Of a stretch of DNA of 33,858 bases, positions 1 to 7,369 are shown piece after piece. This DNA is from Verrucomicrobiales bacterium. Its GTDB lineage: Bacteria; Verrucomicrobiota; Verrucomicrobiia; Limisphaerales; CAIMTB01. A model generated the notes under the pieces. The model did no database searches and had not been told where the DNA came from. It saw only the letters and a list, made by a program, of their open reading frames with translations. The DNA lies in assembly GCA_016795425.1 (NCBI GenBank), contig JAEUHG010000013.1, forward strand, positions 1 to 33,858, in the 5' to 3' direction. Both the position numbers and the translations under genes were made by a program. Every line of letters starts with the position of its first letter. Position 1 is the first letter of the stretch.

Positions 1-309
1 TTCCTCACCTCGAACTTTCGCGGACCGCATGGCGAGATCGACCTCGTCTTCCGGGATCAAGACTGCCTCGTGTTCGTCGAGGTCAAAGCACGCTCCGCTG
101 ACGCATGGACCCGCCCCGCCGCGGCGGTCAACGCTCGAAAACGCCGCGCCCTCGCGCGCACGGCTTTCGACTATTTGCGTCGCCTGGACCATCCCCGACA
201 GAAAGTTCGCTTTGATGTCGTCGAAGTCGTGCTGGAGGGAGATCAGGTGACGGAAGTCCGTCATCTGCCTTCCGCCTTTCAAATCCCGCGGCCTTGGAGT
301 TACGGGTAA
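1..309 (+). CDS. YraN/UPF0102 family endonuclease-like protein, 5'-truncated
   Basis: The frame is open from the first base of the window and ends at the TAA at 307-309, so the N-terminus lies outside. The visible 102 residues begin FLTSNFRG and contain HGEIDLVFRD followed by LVFVEVKAR. This is the E-[IV]-D ... E-V-K core of the YraN/UPF0102 family, which has a restriction-endonuclease-like (PD-(D/E)xK) fold. The invariant Asp and the Glu-x-Lys pair are present. The family's role is poorly known; members are often found near rnhB and DNA-processing genes. mutM follows after a 353-base gap. The C-terminal 30 residues are less conserved and look complete. Confidence 0.85.
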   Translation, partial: FLTSNFRGPHGEIDLVFRDQDCLVFVEVKARSADAWTRPAAAVNARKRRALARTAFDYLRRLDHPRQKVRFDVVEVVLEGDQVTEVRHLPSAFQIPRPWSYG

Positions 310-662
310 CTTCCTCGCTTTCCGCGATTGCCCGACGCCGCTGATCCCTCGTCGCAGGGCGACGAAGGCGACCGGACTGAATCCAATTCCAATCCAGGTG
401 GGCCCTGTCGCGCTGCGACAGGGCAATCCCGTCCTGATGCATGGTCCCGATACGTGTCCAAAACTTGGAAAACGCTCTTCGCCACGGTCCGGAGCCTTTG
501 ATCCTTCCACCCCCGGGGCGGATGGCATGAAGGAACCGAGGCAACGGACCTCGGCGAATTCCCACGTCACCGTCAACAGCCCGTGCCCCAGTCGGTCGGA
601 TCCTCGAACTCGCGCTGGACAGGCGGGGCGGCGATGCTGGAATCCGCCTTCCGTTTTTCGCC
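310..662. other. Gene-free gap between the YraN-family gene and mutM
   Basis: I see no convincing gene here; the short frames crossing it have no family resemblance and are antisense or shadow frames. It contains repeat copy 1 (344-446) and a separate short inverted repeat, CCGAGG (536-541) with CCTCGG (549-554). That hairpin has no T-tract, so I do not call it a terminator. The mutM promoter presumably lies in the right-hand part, but no clear -35/-10 pair stands out. Confidence 0.6.
344..446. repeat. Two-hairpin intergenic repeat, copy 1
   Basis: It shares its order of blocks with 4953-5070. The first hairpin is TCGTCGC-AGG-GCGACGA (349-365). A linker follows with CCAATTCCAATCCAGGTGGG. The second hairpin is GCCCTGTCGC-GCT-GCGACAGGGC (402-424), a perfect 10-bp stem. 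A short TGATGCATGG tail ends the block. The second copy keeps ATCCCTCGTCGCAG, the CCA-TTCCAA-TC linker and TGTCGCGCTG. The class is unknown to me; it behaves like a REP- or MITE-type intergenic element. Confidence 0.7.
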
Positions 663-1523
663 ATGCCCGAACTCCCCGAAGTGGAAGTCCTCGCCCGCCA
701 TCTGCGCCCGCAACTGATCGGACGGCGCATCCGTTCGGTCTTGGTACGCCACCCCCGCGTCGTGCGGCCGAATGACCCCGCTCACCTCACCGAGACGCTT
801 CGAGGCGCGACGTTGAAAGCTCTGCGCCGCCGCGGAAAATTCCTCCTCTTCGACCTCAGCCGCGACGGGCGGAGTGGCACGGTGCCACTGGTGGGGCATC
901 TCGGAATGACGGGCCGGCTGTATCTCTGTCCCGGTCTCGACGCCGCGCGTCGGATCCAGCATCTCACCGTGGCTCTCGATCTTGGCGATCAAGCCCTGGT
1001 GTTCGAGGACCCGAGGCGGTTTGGCCGGTTCACCCTCGACACGACTTCCGTGGAAGCGCTGGGGCCGGAGCCCGATGATCCGCATCTGACCCCTGAATCC
1101 TTGCGTCGGGCCCTCGACGGCTCGCGTCAATCGATCAAGGTGAAGCTGCTCGATCAAACCGTTCTGGCGGGTGTGGGTAACATCTACGCCTCCGAGGCGC
1201 TTCATCTGGCCCACCTCTCGCCGCGCCGCGCCGCCGGTCGCCTCTCCCTGCCGGAAGCCAAACGCCTGCTCCAGGCCATCCGAAAGGTTCTGCTGGACGC
1301 GATTCGGTTGGGTGGCAGTTTGCCCCTCGACTTGGATGGCCATGGAACCTCGGATGGTCTTTTCTATTACGGTGGTTCCCCGGACACACCCGTCGCGGCG
1401 GACGCGGAGCGATTCCGCGTTTACGATCGGGCGGGGTGCCCTTGTCCCGATTGCGGATCCAGGATTCGCCGCCTGCTTCAAGCCGGCCGCAGCACCTATT
1501 TCTGCCCCTCATGCCAAACTTGA
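663..1523 (+). CDS. mutM: Formamidopyrimidine-DNA glycosylase (Fpg/MutM)
   Basis: This base-excision repair enzyme removes oxidised purines such as 8-oxoguanine and formamidopyrimidines and nicks the abasic site by beta/delta elimination. The protein is 286 aa. It starts with PELPEVE, so the catalytic Pro2/Glu3 are exposed after Met removal. The conserved lysine is K59 (RRGKFLLFDL). The helix-two-turn-helix motif appears as LLDQTVLAGVGNIYASEALH. The C-terminal zinc finger has C261/C264 and C281/C284, with the catalytic-loop arginine R276 in QAGRSTYFC. The start at 663 is fixed by the required N-terminal proline. It stands in its own unit: 353 bases follow the YraN-family gene and 191 bases precede the protease. 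All key residues are intact. Confidence 0.97.
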   Translation: MPELPEVEVLARHLRPQLIGRRIRSVLVRHPRVVRPNDPAHLTETLRGATLKALRRRGKFLLFDLSRDGRSGTVPLVGHLGMTGRLYLCPGLDAARRIQHLTVALDLGDQALVFEDPRRFGRFTLDTTSVEALGPEPDDPHLTPESLRRALDGSRQSIKVKLLDQTVLAGVGNIYASEALHLAHLSPRRAAGRLSLPEAKRLLQAIRKVLLDAIRLGGSLPLDLDGHGTSDGLFYYGGSPDTPVAADAERFRVYDRAGCPCPDCGSRIRRLLQAGRSTYFCPSCQT

Positions 1524-1714
1524 TCCTCACCGTCGCGCGCTCATGGCAGTCCTACGCCGCGGCAACTGGCTCGCTCCGGTTGGCGTCCGATCGAGAAAGC
1601 GCCGGAAGTGTTGACCCATCGCCCCCAAAGGCGGAGGCCCGCCGAACGATGGGTCCCCGAACGCGTCCGCGTCTCCAAGAGACCCTCCTTTCATGGTGGC
1701 TTGCTCGTTTCCCG

Positions 1715-3064
1715 ATGAAGACCTGGGTTGCTGTCAGTTCCACCCTCCTGCTCCTGAGCCTTTCCACTCCCGCCGCGGAAAACCCGTCCCGGCCAGACAT
1801 CCGCCGGGATGCCACCGTCGCCGCGGTCGAGAAGGTTTTACCGGCGGTCGTGAACATCGGAACGCTCACCGTCTCACGCGCCGATCCTTATGAACAAATG
1901 CTCCGCGATTTCTTTGGGTACGGCAATCGCGCCCCCGACACGCTCTACAGCAGCGGCTCCGGCGTCCTCATCGACGACGAAGGCTGGGTCCTCACCAACT
2001 TCCACGTGGTGCGCGAAGCCGCGAAGGTCCAAGTCACCGTGGCCGACACCACCGATCCCATCGACGCCGAAATCGTTGCAGCCTCAGAGGTGAATGACCT
2101 TGCCGTCCTGCGCCTCAAGGTTAAGGCGGGACAGAAGTTTCGCAGCGTCGCATTTGCGGCGGACGACGATCTGTTGCTCGGAGAGACAGTGCTGGCCCTC
2201 GGCAATCCGTATGGCCTGGGCGGTTCAGTGAGCCGCGGCATTCTCAGTTCCAAAACTCGGCGCACCGAGCGCGACGGTGAGGCGATGGAACCCGAGGATT
2301 GGCTGCAAACCGACGCCTCCATCAATCCCGGCAACAGCGGCGGTCCGCTCATCAATCTCCGCGGGGAACTCATCGGACTCAACGTCGCCATTCTCGCCCG
2401 CGCGCAAGGCATCGGATTCGCCATTCCCGCCAAACGCATCAGCGCTGCCCTCGCCGAAATGCTCTCCCCAGAAACCACGCGCGGACTCTGGTTCGGCGCC
2501 ACCGTGACGGGATCCCGACCACCCGTGGTGGTTCAGGAAATCCAGCGTGGCAGCCCCGCCGACAACGGCGGACTCGAACCCGGAGACGAAGTCCTTTCTG
2601 TCAACGGCCGCCCCATCAAATCGTTCCTTCAACTCTACCGCGATCTCGACAAAGCCGATCGCGACACACGCCTGGTCGTCCTGCGCGGTGATGACCGAAA
2701 GGAACTCAAGATCCGGCTCGTCGCCGAGACGGCGGTGTTCAATGCCGATTACCTCCGGCGTCGCCTGGGACTGACGGTCGAGAAGGTGCCGGATGACATT
2801 CGTGTCCAACTCCGGCTCAACCTCAATGGCGCACTACTGGTGTCCACGGTGGACCGCGGTGGTCCAGCCGAACGCGCGGGCATCGCGCGGGGACAAATCA
2901 TCACGGCCGTCGACGGCCAGGCGCCGGGGGACGCCGTCTCGTTGGGCCGATCCATCCATCGACGGCGCAGCGGCGACAGCCTCACCATCGATCTGATCTC
3001 CGCGCGACGACGCGGCATGCTGCTGCAACTGAGCGAAGGCCGCGCCGTCATCCGACTCCGCTGA
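1715..3064 (+). CDS. Secreted HtrA/Deg-like trypsin-family serine protease with two PDZ domains
   Basis: The predicted protein is 449 aa and starts at the ATG at 1715, which places a signal peptide (MKTWVAVSSTLLLLSLSTPA, cleavage near AAE) at the N-terminus; the frame is open further upstream. The chymotrypsin-fold triad is visible: H97 in VLTNFHVV, D128 in NDLAVLRLK and S208 in NPGNSGGPL. Two PDZ domains follow: one around residues 260-340 (GSPADNGGLEPGDEVLSVNG), and a second around 350-449 (GGPAERAGIARGQIITAVDG). Architecture and length match periplasmic HtrA/DegP/DegQ quality-control proteases, which degrade misfolded envelope proteins. Which Deg paralogue it corresponds to cannot be told from sequence alone, so no symbol is given. 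An ATG at 1651 is a possible earlier start but would bury the signal peptide. Confidence 0.93.
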   Translation: MKTWVAVSSTLLLLSLSTPAAENPSRPDIRRDATVAAVEKVLPAVVNIGTLTVSRADPYEQMLRDFFGYGNRAPDTLYSSGSGVLIDDEGWVLTNFHVVREAAKVQVTVADTTDPIDAEIVAASEVNDLAVLRLKVKAGQKFRSVAFAADDDLLLGETVLALGNPYGLGGSVSRGILSSKTRRTERDGEAMEPEDWLQTDASINPGNSGGPLINLRGELIGLNVAILARAQGIGFAIPAKRISAALAEMLSPETTRGLWFGATVTGSRPPVVVQEIQRGSPADNGGLEPGDEVLSVNGRPIKSFLQLYRDLDKADRDTRLVVLRGDDRKELKIRLVAETAVFNADYLRRRLGLTVEKVPDDIRVQLRLNLNGALLVSTVDRGGPAERAGIARGQIITAVDGQAPGDAVSLGRSIHRRRSGDSLTIDLISARRRGMLLQLSEGRAVIRLR

Positions 3065-3069
3065 CCACC

Positions 3070-3993
3070 GTGACCGGCCGCTCGACCCAACGCATCTCAA
3101 TGCCATCAATGGAGTCCAGTCCAACCGAAACCGGCCCCTTCTCGGACCCGGAAGCCGTGGTTCGCGAATTCTGGCGGCGCATGGCCACCAACCATTTTAA
3201 GTCAGTCCAGGAGGTCCTCGCGGACAATCTCATCCTGGATTGGCCTCAGTCCTGCGAACGTATCTGCGGACCGTCCAACTTCGTCCGCATGAACGCGGAG
3301 TATCCTTCGCACGGTCGATGGTCTTTCGAGCTCCGTCGCCTCGTCGCCGAGCGCCATCAAGTGGTGACACACGTGGCCGTCACCGACGGCGTTCAAGCGG
3401 CTGAGGCCATCTCATTCTTCACCGTGGTTTCGGGCAAGATCTCCCGCATCGTCGAATTCTGGCCGGATTCGTTTCCGGCCTCCGAGCATCGCCGTCACCT
3501 CGTCGAATCCATGCCATCCATTCGTTCGCCGGTGACCCTCCTGCCCATCCTCGAAGACGGAAGCATCTCCCGGCCAGCACCTCTCGACGGACCGGCGGCC
3601 GAGGTCATCGCCGCAACGGTGTGCCTGTACGCGCGCCGCGGCTTTCAACCCCCGTGGATCGGCTACCTGGCCATGGAAGGAGATCTATGGATCGGGAGCT
3701 GCGGATTCGCCCATCCTCCCCGGAACGGCGAGGTCGAGATCGCCTACTTCACTTTCCCCGGCAACGAAGGCCGCGGCGCGGCGACACGTATGGCGCGAGA
3801 GCTTTTGCGCCAGACACGCCATGCCGCCAGGTCGGCGAGGGTGGGCTACATCGCCCACACGTTGCCGACCGAAAGCCCGTCCACCTCGATCCTCCGAAAG
3901 CTGGGGTTTCGGTGCGTCGGAGAGATCCACCATCCCGACGACGGCACGGTTTGGAAATGGACTGCCGATGCCGAGGTTGCCGGCGCCCTCTGA
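3070..3993 (+). CDS. SnoaL-like (NTF2-fold) domain fused to a GNAT acetyltransferase
   Basis: The open frame starts with GTG at 3070, five bases after the protease stop; ATGs at 3100 and 3109 are equally possible and I see no Shine-Dalgarno that decides. Residues ~20-145 look like a SnoaL/NTF2-fold domain: FWRRMATNHF, then DWPQSCERICGPSNFV, then the closing strand GKISRIVEFWPD. Residues ~155-300 look like a GNAT N-acetyltransferase of the RimJ/RimL type: WIGYLAMEGDLWIGSCGF, EVEIAYFTFPGNEGRGAATR with the acetyl-CoA pyrophosphate loop (GNEGRGAA), and STSILRKLGFRCVGEI near the end. Both domains exist widely as separate proteins; the fusion looks continuous, with no break in reading frame. The substrate is unknown. 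It follows the protease closely and may share its transcript. Confidence 0.8.
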   Translation: MTGRSTQRISMPSMESSPTETGPFSDPEAVVREFWRRMATNHFKSVQEVLADNLILDWPQSCERICGPSNFVRMNAEYPSHGRWSFELRRLVAERHQVVTHVAVTDGVQAAEAISFFTVVSGKISRIVEFWPDSFPASEHRRHLVESMPSIRSPVTLLPILEDGSISRPAPLDGPAAEVIAATVCLYARRGFQPPWIGYLAMEGDLWIGSCGFAHPPRNGEVEIAYFTFPGNEGRGAATRMARELLRQTRHAARSARVGYIAHTLPTESPSTSILRKLGFRCVGEIHHPDDGTVWKWTADAEVAGAL

Positions 3994-4076
3994 CGTTAGG
4001 ATTGCAGCCCGACCACGATGCAGGGTTCGCCCTTTTGCGAGTGGAAGAGCTCGACATCCTTCGGCACCCTTCCCGC

Positions 4077-4910
4077 GTGGCGATTCATCCCACAGCCGTC
4101 ATCGACACTGGCGCCCGTCTCGACTCCACGGTCGAGGTCGGTCCCTACGCCGTGATTGATGCGGGCGTTCAACTGGGCGCGAACTGCCGCGTGGGGCCCC
4201 ACGTTCATCTCACCGGATGCACAACCGCCGGAGCGCGCAATGTCTTTGGCACCGGCTGCGTCATCGGCGGTCCGCCGCAGGACATTCGATTCGACGGTTC
4301 GCCCACCCGACTGCGCATGGGCGATGACAATGTCTTCCGGGAACACGTCACGGTGCATTGCGCCAATCGAATGGACGAAGACACTCGCCTGGGCTCGGGC
4401 AATCTCTTGATGGCGCATGCGCACATCGGACACAACGCGTGCGTGGGCGACCGTGTCATCATTGCCAATGGCGCGCAGCTGGGGGGGCATGTGATCCTCG
4501 GTGATCGCGCCTTTATCTCGGCCAACTGCCTGATCCACCAGTTCGTCCGCGTCGGCACGCTGGCCCTGATGCAGGGCGGCGCCGCCATCAGCAAAGACCT
4601 TCCGCCGTACTGCATCGCCTGGGGTGACAACAGCATTTGCGGCCTGAACACCATCGGCCTGCGCCGGGCCGGAATGTCCGCCCCCGCCCGGCTCGAATTG
4701 CGCCGGCTTTACCGCGCCGTCTTTCGTTCACAACGCGGCTTGAAGAACGCGCTCAGCACCATCGATTCCCTGGTATCCACGGATGCCGGACGGGTCTTCG
4801 TCGACTTCCTCCGATCGAGCCGTCGTGGCGTGGTCACCCACCGTCCACGGGGACCGATCGCCATCGACAGCTCCGAGTCGCGTCCGGATGACGATGGCGG
4901 GGATACTTAG
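4077..4910 (+). CDS. lpxA: Acyl-ACP--UDP-N-acetylglucosamine O-acyltransferase (LpxA)
   Basis: This is the first step of lipid A synthesis: transfer of a 3-hydroxyacyl chain from ACP to UDP-GlcNAc in the cytoplasm. The protein is 277 aa, against 262 in E. coli. It is a left-handed beta-helix of hexapeptide repeats (IHPTAV, LDSTVEVGPY, IGHNACVGDRVIIANGAQLGGH) with a C-terminal helical part containing GLNTIGLRRAGMS. The spacing matches E. coli LpxA with a constant offset of 6: H116, H119 (catalytic, H125), H138 and H154. G167 aligns with the E. coli acyl-length ruler glycine G173, hinting at a long acyl chain (inference). The start is the GTG at 4077 (VAIHPTAVID), matching the family N-terminus; a GTG at 4041 is also in frame. 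No lpxD, fabZ or lpxB is adjacent, so this lpxA is isolated. Confidence 0.94.
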   Translation: MAIHPTAVIDTGARLDSTVEVGPYAVIDAGVQLGANCRVGPHVHLTGCTTAGARNVFGTGCVIGGPPQDIRFDGSPTRLRMGDDNVFREHVTVHCANRMDEDTRLGSGNLLMAHAHIGHNACVGDRVIIANGAQLGGHVILGDRAFISANCLIHQFVRVGTLALMQGGAAISKDLPPYCIAWGDNSICGLNTIGLRRAGMSAPARLELRRLYRAVFRSQRGLKNALSTIDSLVSTDAGRVFVDFLRSSRRGVVTHRPRGPIAIDSSESRPDDDGGDT

Positions 4911-4952
4911 ACTGGATACATCGACCTGCCCATCAATCGTGCGAGGCGGCAA

Positions 4953-5070
4953 ATCCCTCGTCGCAGCGCGACGAGGGCGACGAGGGCCACCTGGTCGGGC
5001 CCATTTCCAAATCTGGTAGGCCTTGTCGCGCTGTATCAAGGCCACACCGCCTTCAATGCCGTGCATGGCC
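4953..5070. repeat. Two-hairpin intergenic repeat, copy 2
   Basis: It matches copy 1 at 344-446. The first hairpin is perfect: CCCTCGTCGC-AGC-GCGACGAGGG (4955-4977). The linker is CCATTTCCAAATCTGGTAGG. The second hairpin is GGCCTTG ... CAAGGCC (5019-5043) around the shared TCGCGCTG. The fourth base pair of this stem is T-A here and C-G in copy 1, a compensatory change that supports selection for, or descent of, the RNA/DNA structure. The tail GTGCATGGCC also matches. It lies between the convergent lpxA and porin genes. Confidence 0.7.
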
Positions 5071-5105
5071 GCAACACGGATTCGGATGCGGGGATGGTGC
5101 CGGCC

Positions 5106-5143
5106 AAAAGAAAAACCCCCCGCCACCGTTCGGCAGCGAGGGG
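5106..5143 (-). terminator. Rho-independent terminator of the porin gene
   Basis: Read on the minus strand, a 12-bp stem is formed by GGCC-less arms CCCCTCGCTGCC and GGTGGCGGGGGG (three G-T wobbles) around a GAAC tetraloop. It is followed directly by TTTTTCTTTT. It begins about 25 bases past the porin stop codon, so it ends that transcript. Confidence 0.85.
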
Positions 5144-5166
5144 CTTCGAGGATCCGAGTTCGGACC

Positions 5167-6405
5167 TTAGAACTTGTAGATGACGTTCAAGCCGAGAACG
5201 TAGGCGCTGGCTTCCGGGTCGCCCGGGGAGCCGAAGCCCTTCGTGCCCGAGGACAGGTCGGTGTCCCAGCGGAATTCCAGCCGGGTGAGAACGTTGTCCC
5301 ACAAGCTGTAATCGATCGAGGTCGTCACGCCGAAGATCTCCTCGTTGTCCGGACCGCCCACGGGACGGAAGCCCCAGGAGCCGGCCGAGCCGGTGGCGTA
5401 CTCGCCGCGAACACCGAGCTTGAGCTGTTCGGAGAGCTGGTAGGTCAGGTAACCGGCAAATGCGGTGGCGTATTCCTCCGCGTTGGCGGCGCCCGGACGA
5501 TACCGGTCGGTGAAGCGATAGTCATAAGCGAGCCCCACACCGAGCCCCTCGAGCGGGGTCGGGATGGAAACTCCGGCGTACAACGAGGTGCGAGGATCGC
5601 CGTCGATCGAGTCGTTGCTGCCGTCGCCGTCGAGATCCGCATCCGCGCTGCTCAGGCCGTGAACAACGCCGGCGAAGAGCTGGGCGCCCTTGAGGAATCC
5701 AGCGCCCTCGGGAGCGGTGAGCACGATCGAGCCCATGTAGGTCTGCAGACCGAAATCACGGGTGGTGTTCGAGTCCGCACCCGCCGCGTTGATACGGGCA
5801 TTCCAGGAATCGGCGATGCCGGCATTCAACGTCAACCACTCGGTCACGGCGTAACTAAGGAGCAACCCGGTGTGCTGGGTCGGCTCGATATAGTACGCGT
5901 AAGAGCGGCTGTAGTTCGGATTCGCGCCGGCTTCGAAGACCTCGTAGCCGATCAGGGTGTCGAACACACCCACCTTGGCGATGAGATCATTGCCCACCGG
6001 GGTCTGCAGTGCGACATACGCCTGCTTGATCCCGAAATCGGAGTTGTTGTTCCCCAGCACCGACGAAGTGGCGAGGGTATTGGCATCCGGCCCGAAGAGC
6101 AGATCCACCTTGTAACCGGCAGACCAGTCGCCTTCAGCCAGCGGCTTCTCAATCGTCAGTTTGACGACGTCGAGGTTGATCTTGTCGATTTTGTCGGCGC
6201 CATCAAACGACCGGCCGGGAAGCAGCGTGCCGTTTGAATCCTCGCCCAGGCTGAAGAACGCCGAGGCGCTCACGTAACCGCTGATCGTCGTCGACGACAA
6301 CGCGGTCTCCACCGGGTTCGACTTGCCCTCTTCCGCCAGGGCAACCGCCCCGCTGCTGACCAAGCCGGCAGCCATCAGGGCCGCCGTGCGCAGGTTATAG
6401 TTCAT
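5167..6405 (-). CDS. Outer-membrane beta-barrel porin
   Basis: The predicted protein is 412 aa. The ATG at 6403-6405 gives a signal peptide (MNYNLRTAALMAAGLVSSGA, cleavage near ALA-EE), and GGAGG lies about 12 bases upstream. The mature part shows alternating hydrophobic/polar strands rich in Gly, Tyr and aromatic girdle residues, and ends in VIYKF, the terminal-Phe signal used for barrel assembly by BamA. It resembles the OmpL-like 'putative beta-barrel porin-2' type, where TISGYVSASAFF near the mature N-terminus is typical. An Asp-rich loop (DADLDGDGSNDSIDGDP) may bind a divalent metal (inference). The transported substrate is unknown. It has its own terminator downstream and a 181-base leader upstream, so it is probably a single strongly expressed gene. 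Confidence 0.85.
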   Translation of the reverse strand: MNYNLRTAALMAAGLVSSGAVALAEEGKSNPVETALSSTTISGYVSASAFFSLGEDSNGTLLPGRSFDGADKIDKINLDVVKLTIEKPLAEGDWSAGYKVDLLFGPDANTLATSSVLGNNNSDFGIKQAYVALQTPVGNDLIAKVGVFDTLIGYEVFEAGANPNYSRSYAYYIEPTQHTGLLLSYAVTEWLTLNAGIADSWNARINAAGADSNTTRDFGLQTYMGSIVLTAPEGAGFLKGAQLFAGVVHGLSSADADLDGDGSNDSIDGDPRTSLYAGVSIPTPLEGLGVGLAYDYRFTDRYRPGAANAEEYATAFAGYLTYQLSEQLKLGVRGEYATGSAGSWGFRPVGGPDNEEIFGVTTSIDYSLWDNVLTRLEFRWDTDLSSGTKGFGSPGDPEASAYVLGLNVIYKF

Positions 6406-6494
6406 ACCTATCAGGTTCCTCCGTTTAACTGCTGTCTTTTGCGTTGCGCCGCCTTTGAACCGCGTCCGGCCCCGGGGCGGCAATTCCGGGATGG

Positions 6495-6510
6495 TGCACC
6501 GGACGGTGCA
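6495..6510. promoter_or_regulatory. Palindrome upstream of the porin gene
   Basis: TGCACCG-GA-CGGTGCA is a perfect 7-bp inverted repeat with a 2-base centre. It lies about 90 bases before the porin start codon, between the permease end and the porin. The position and symmetry suit an operator for a dimeric regulator, or a 5'UTR hairpin. No regulator gene is adjacent. Only one copy was seen in the window. Confidence 0.35.
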
Positions 6511-6586
6511 TTAATCGCGGAGACCGTAGGTAAGGGTCGCGCTCGGGACAATAGCTTTTTAATGGGGGGAGCCCCTCCCGACCGCC

Positions 6587-7285
6587 TCAAGCCACGCCGC
6601 GAAAGCTGGCCAGGAGCCAGAAAACGCCCACCACGATCGCCGCTACCGAAGAAAACGTCATCAACCCGCGGGCCCACCGCATGCCCGCCGTGCCCGCTCG
6701 GTCGGCCAGAATGCCGAGCACCGAGGCGAAAACCACCATCGCCGTCACCGTTCCCAGGGCGTAGCAGGCCAGATACAATACGGCCTCGGCCGGACCCGGA
6801 GCCGCCAATGCCGGCAAAACCCCCAGGAAATGCGAGCCCCCCGCCAGTCCGTGCAGGGTCCCCACCGCCAATGCCGCATGGGTATGGTGATGCGCCGTCG
6901 ATTCGCGCGGATGGTGCGCTCCGGATTCCTCATGCACATGAACATGCACGTGCCGATGACCGTCGTGTTCGTGGACGTGAGTATGGAGCCGACGCGAGAA
7001 GGCGCGCTTGAGTCCCCACAGCCCGATTGCCACGAGGACAACGCCCACCAAGCGCTCCGACCATCCGGACAACCAATCGGCTTCGAAAGGCACCACTTCC
7101 CTCAGTGCCAAAGCCACCACGGCGATGATGGCCACCCCGCCGGCATGCCCCAACGCCCACGACACCCCGCCCCGCCAGGCCGCCCGTCGGTCGGACACCG
7201 CCAGGGGCGCCACCGCCGCCAAATGGTCTGGACCGGTTACCACGTGGTGCATCCCGGCCACAAATCCCGCGAGTGGAAGCAACAT
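6587..7285 (-). CDS. NicO-type nickel/cobalt permease with a His-rich loop
   Basis: The 232-aa integral membrane protein has about six hydrophobic segments. Near the N-terminus, HHVVTGPDHLAAVAPL (residues 13-28) carries the H-x(5-6)-D-H signature of NiCoT/NicO-type metal permeases. Between the third and fourth segments (about residues 100-137) is a His-rich stretch (HTHVHEHDGHRHVHVHVH, then AHHPRESTAHHHTHA), typical of metal-binding cytosolic loops. A second histidine motif, GTLHGLAGGSHFLG, begins the next membrane segment. The likely function is uptake or export of Ni2+/Co2+ or another divalent metal; direction and ion cannot be told. The porin 181 bases downstream on the same strand might act in the same pathway, but that is only proximity. 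Confidence 0.82.
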   Translation of the reverse strand: MLLPLAGFVAGMHHVVTGPDHLAAVAPLAVSDRRAAWRGGVSWALGHAGGVAIIAVVALALREVVPFEADWLSGWSERLVGVVLVAIGLWGLKRAFSRRLHTHVHEHDGHRHVHVHVHEESGAHHPRESTAHHHTHAALAVGTLHGLAGGSHFLGVLPALAAPGPAEAVLYLACYALGTVTAMVVFASVLGILADRAGTAGMRWARGLMTFSSVAAIVVGVFWLLASFRGVA

Positions 7286-7369
7286 GATCGTCCTGGGTGA
7301 AGAGCCTCGCCGCGTGCGAAACCTAGGCGGGCCACCAAAGCGGCGTCCATCGATTTTCCGTCGATCCCC

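Noticed and set aside
5023..6237. Plus-strand frame of about 400 codons across the porin
   Set aside because: It is antisense to the porin, which has a signal peptide, barrel end signal and terminator.
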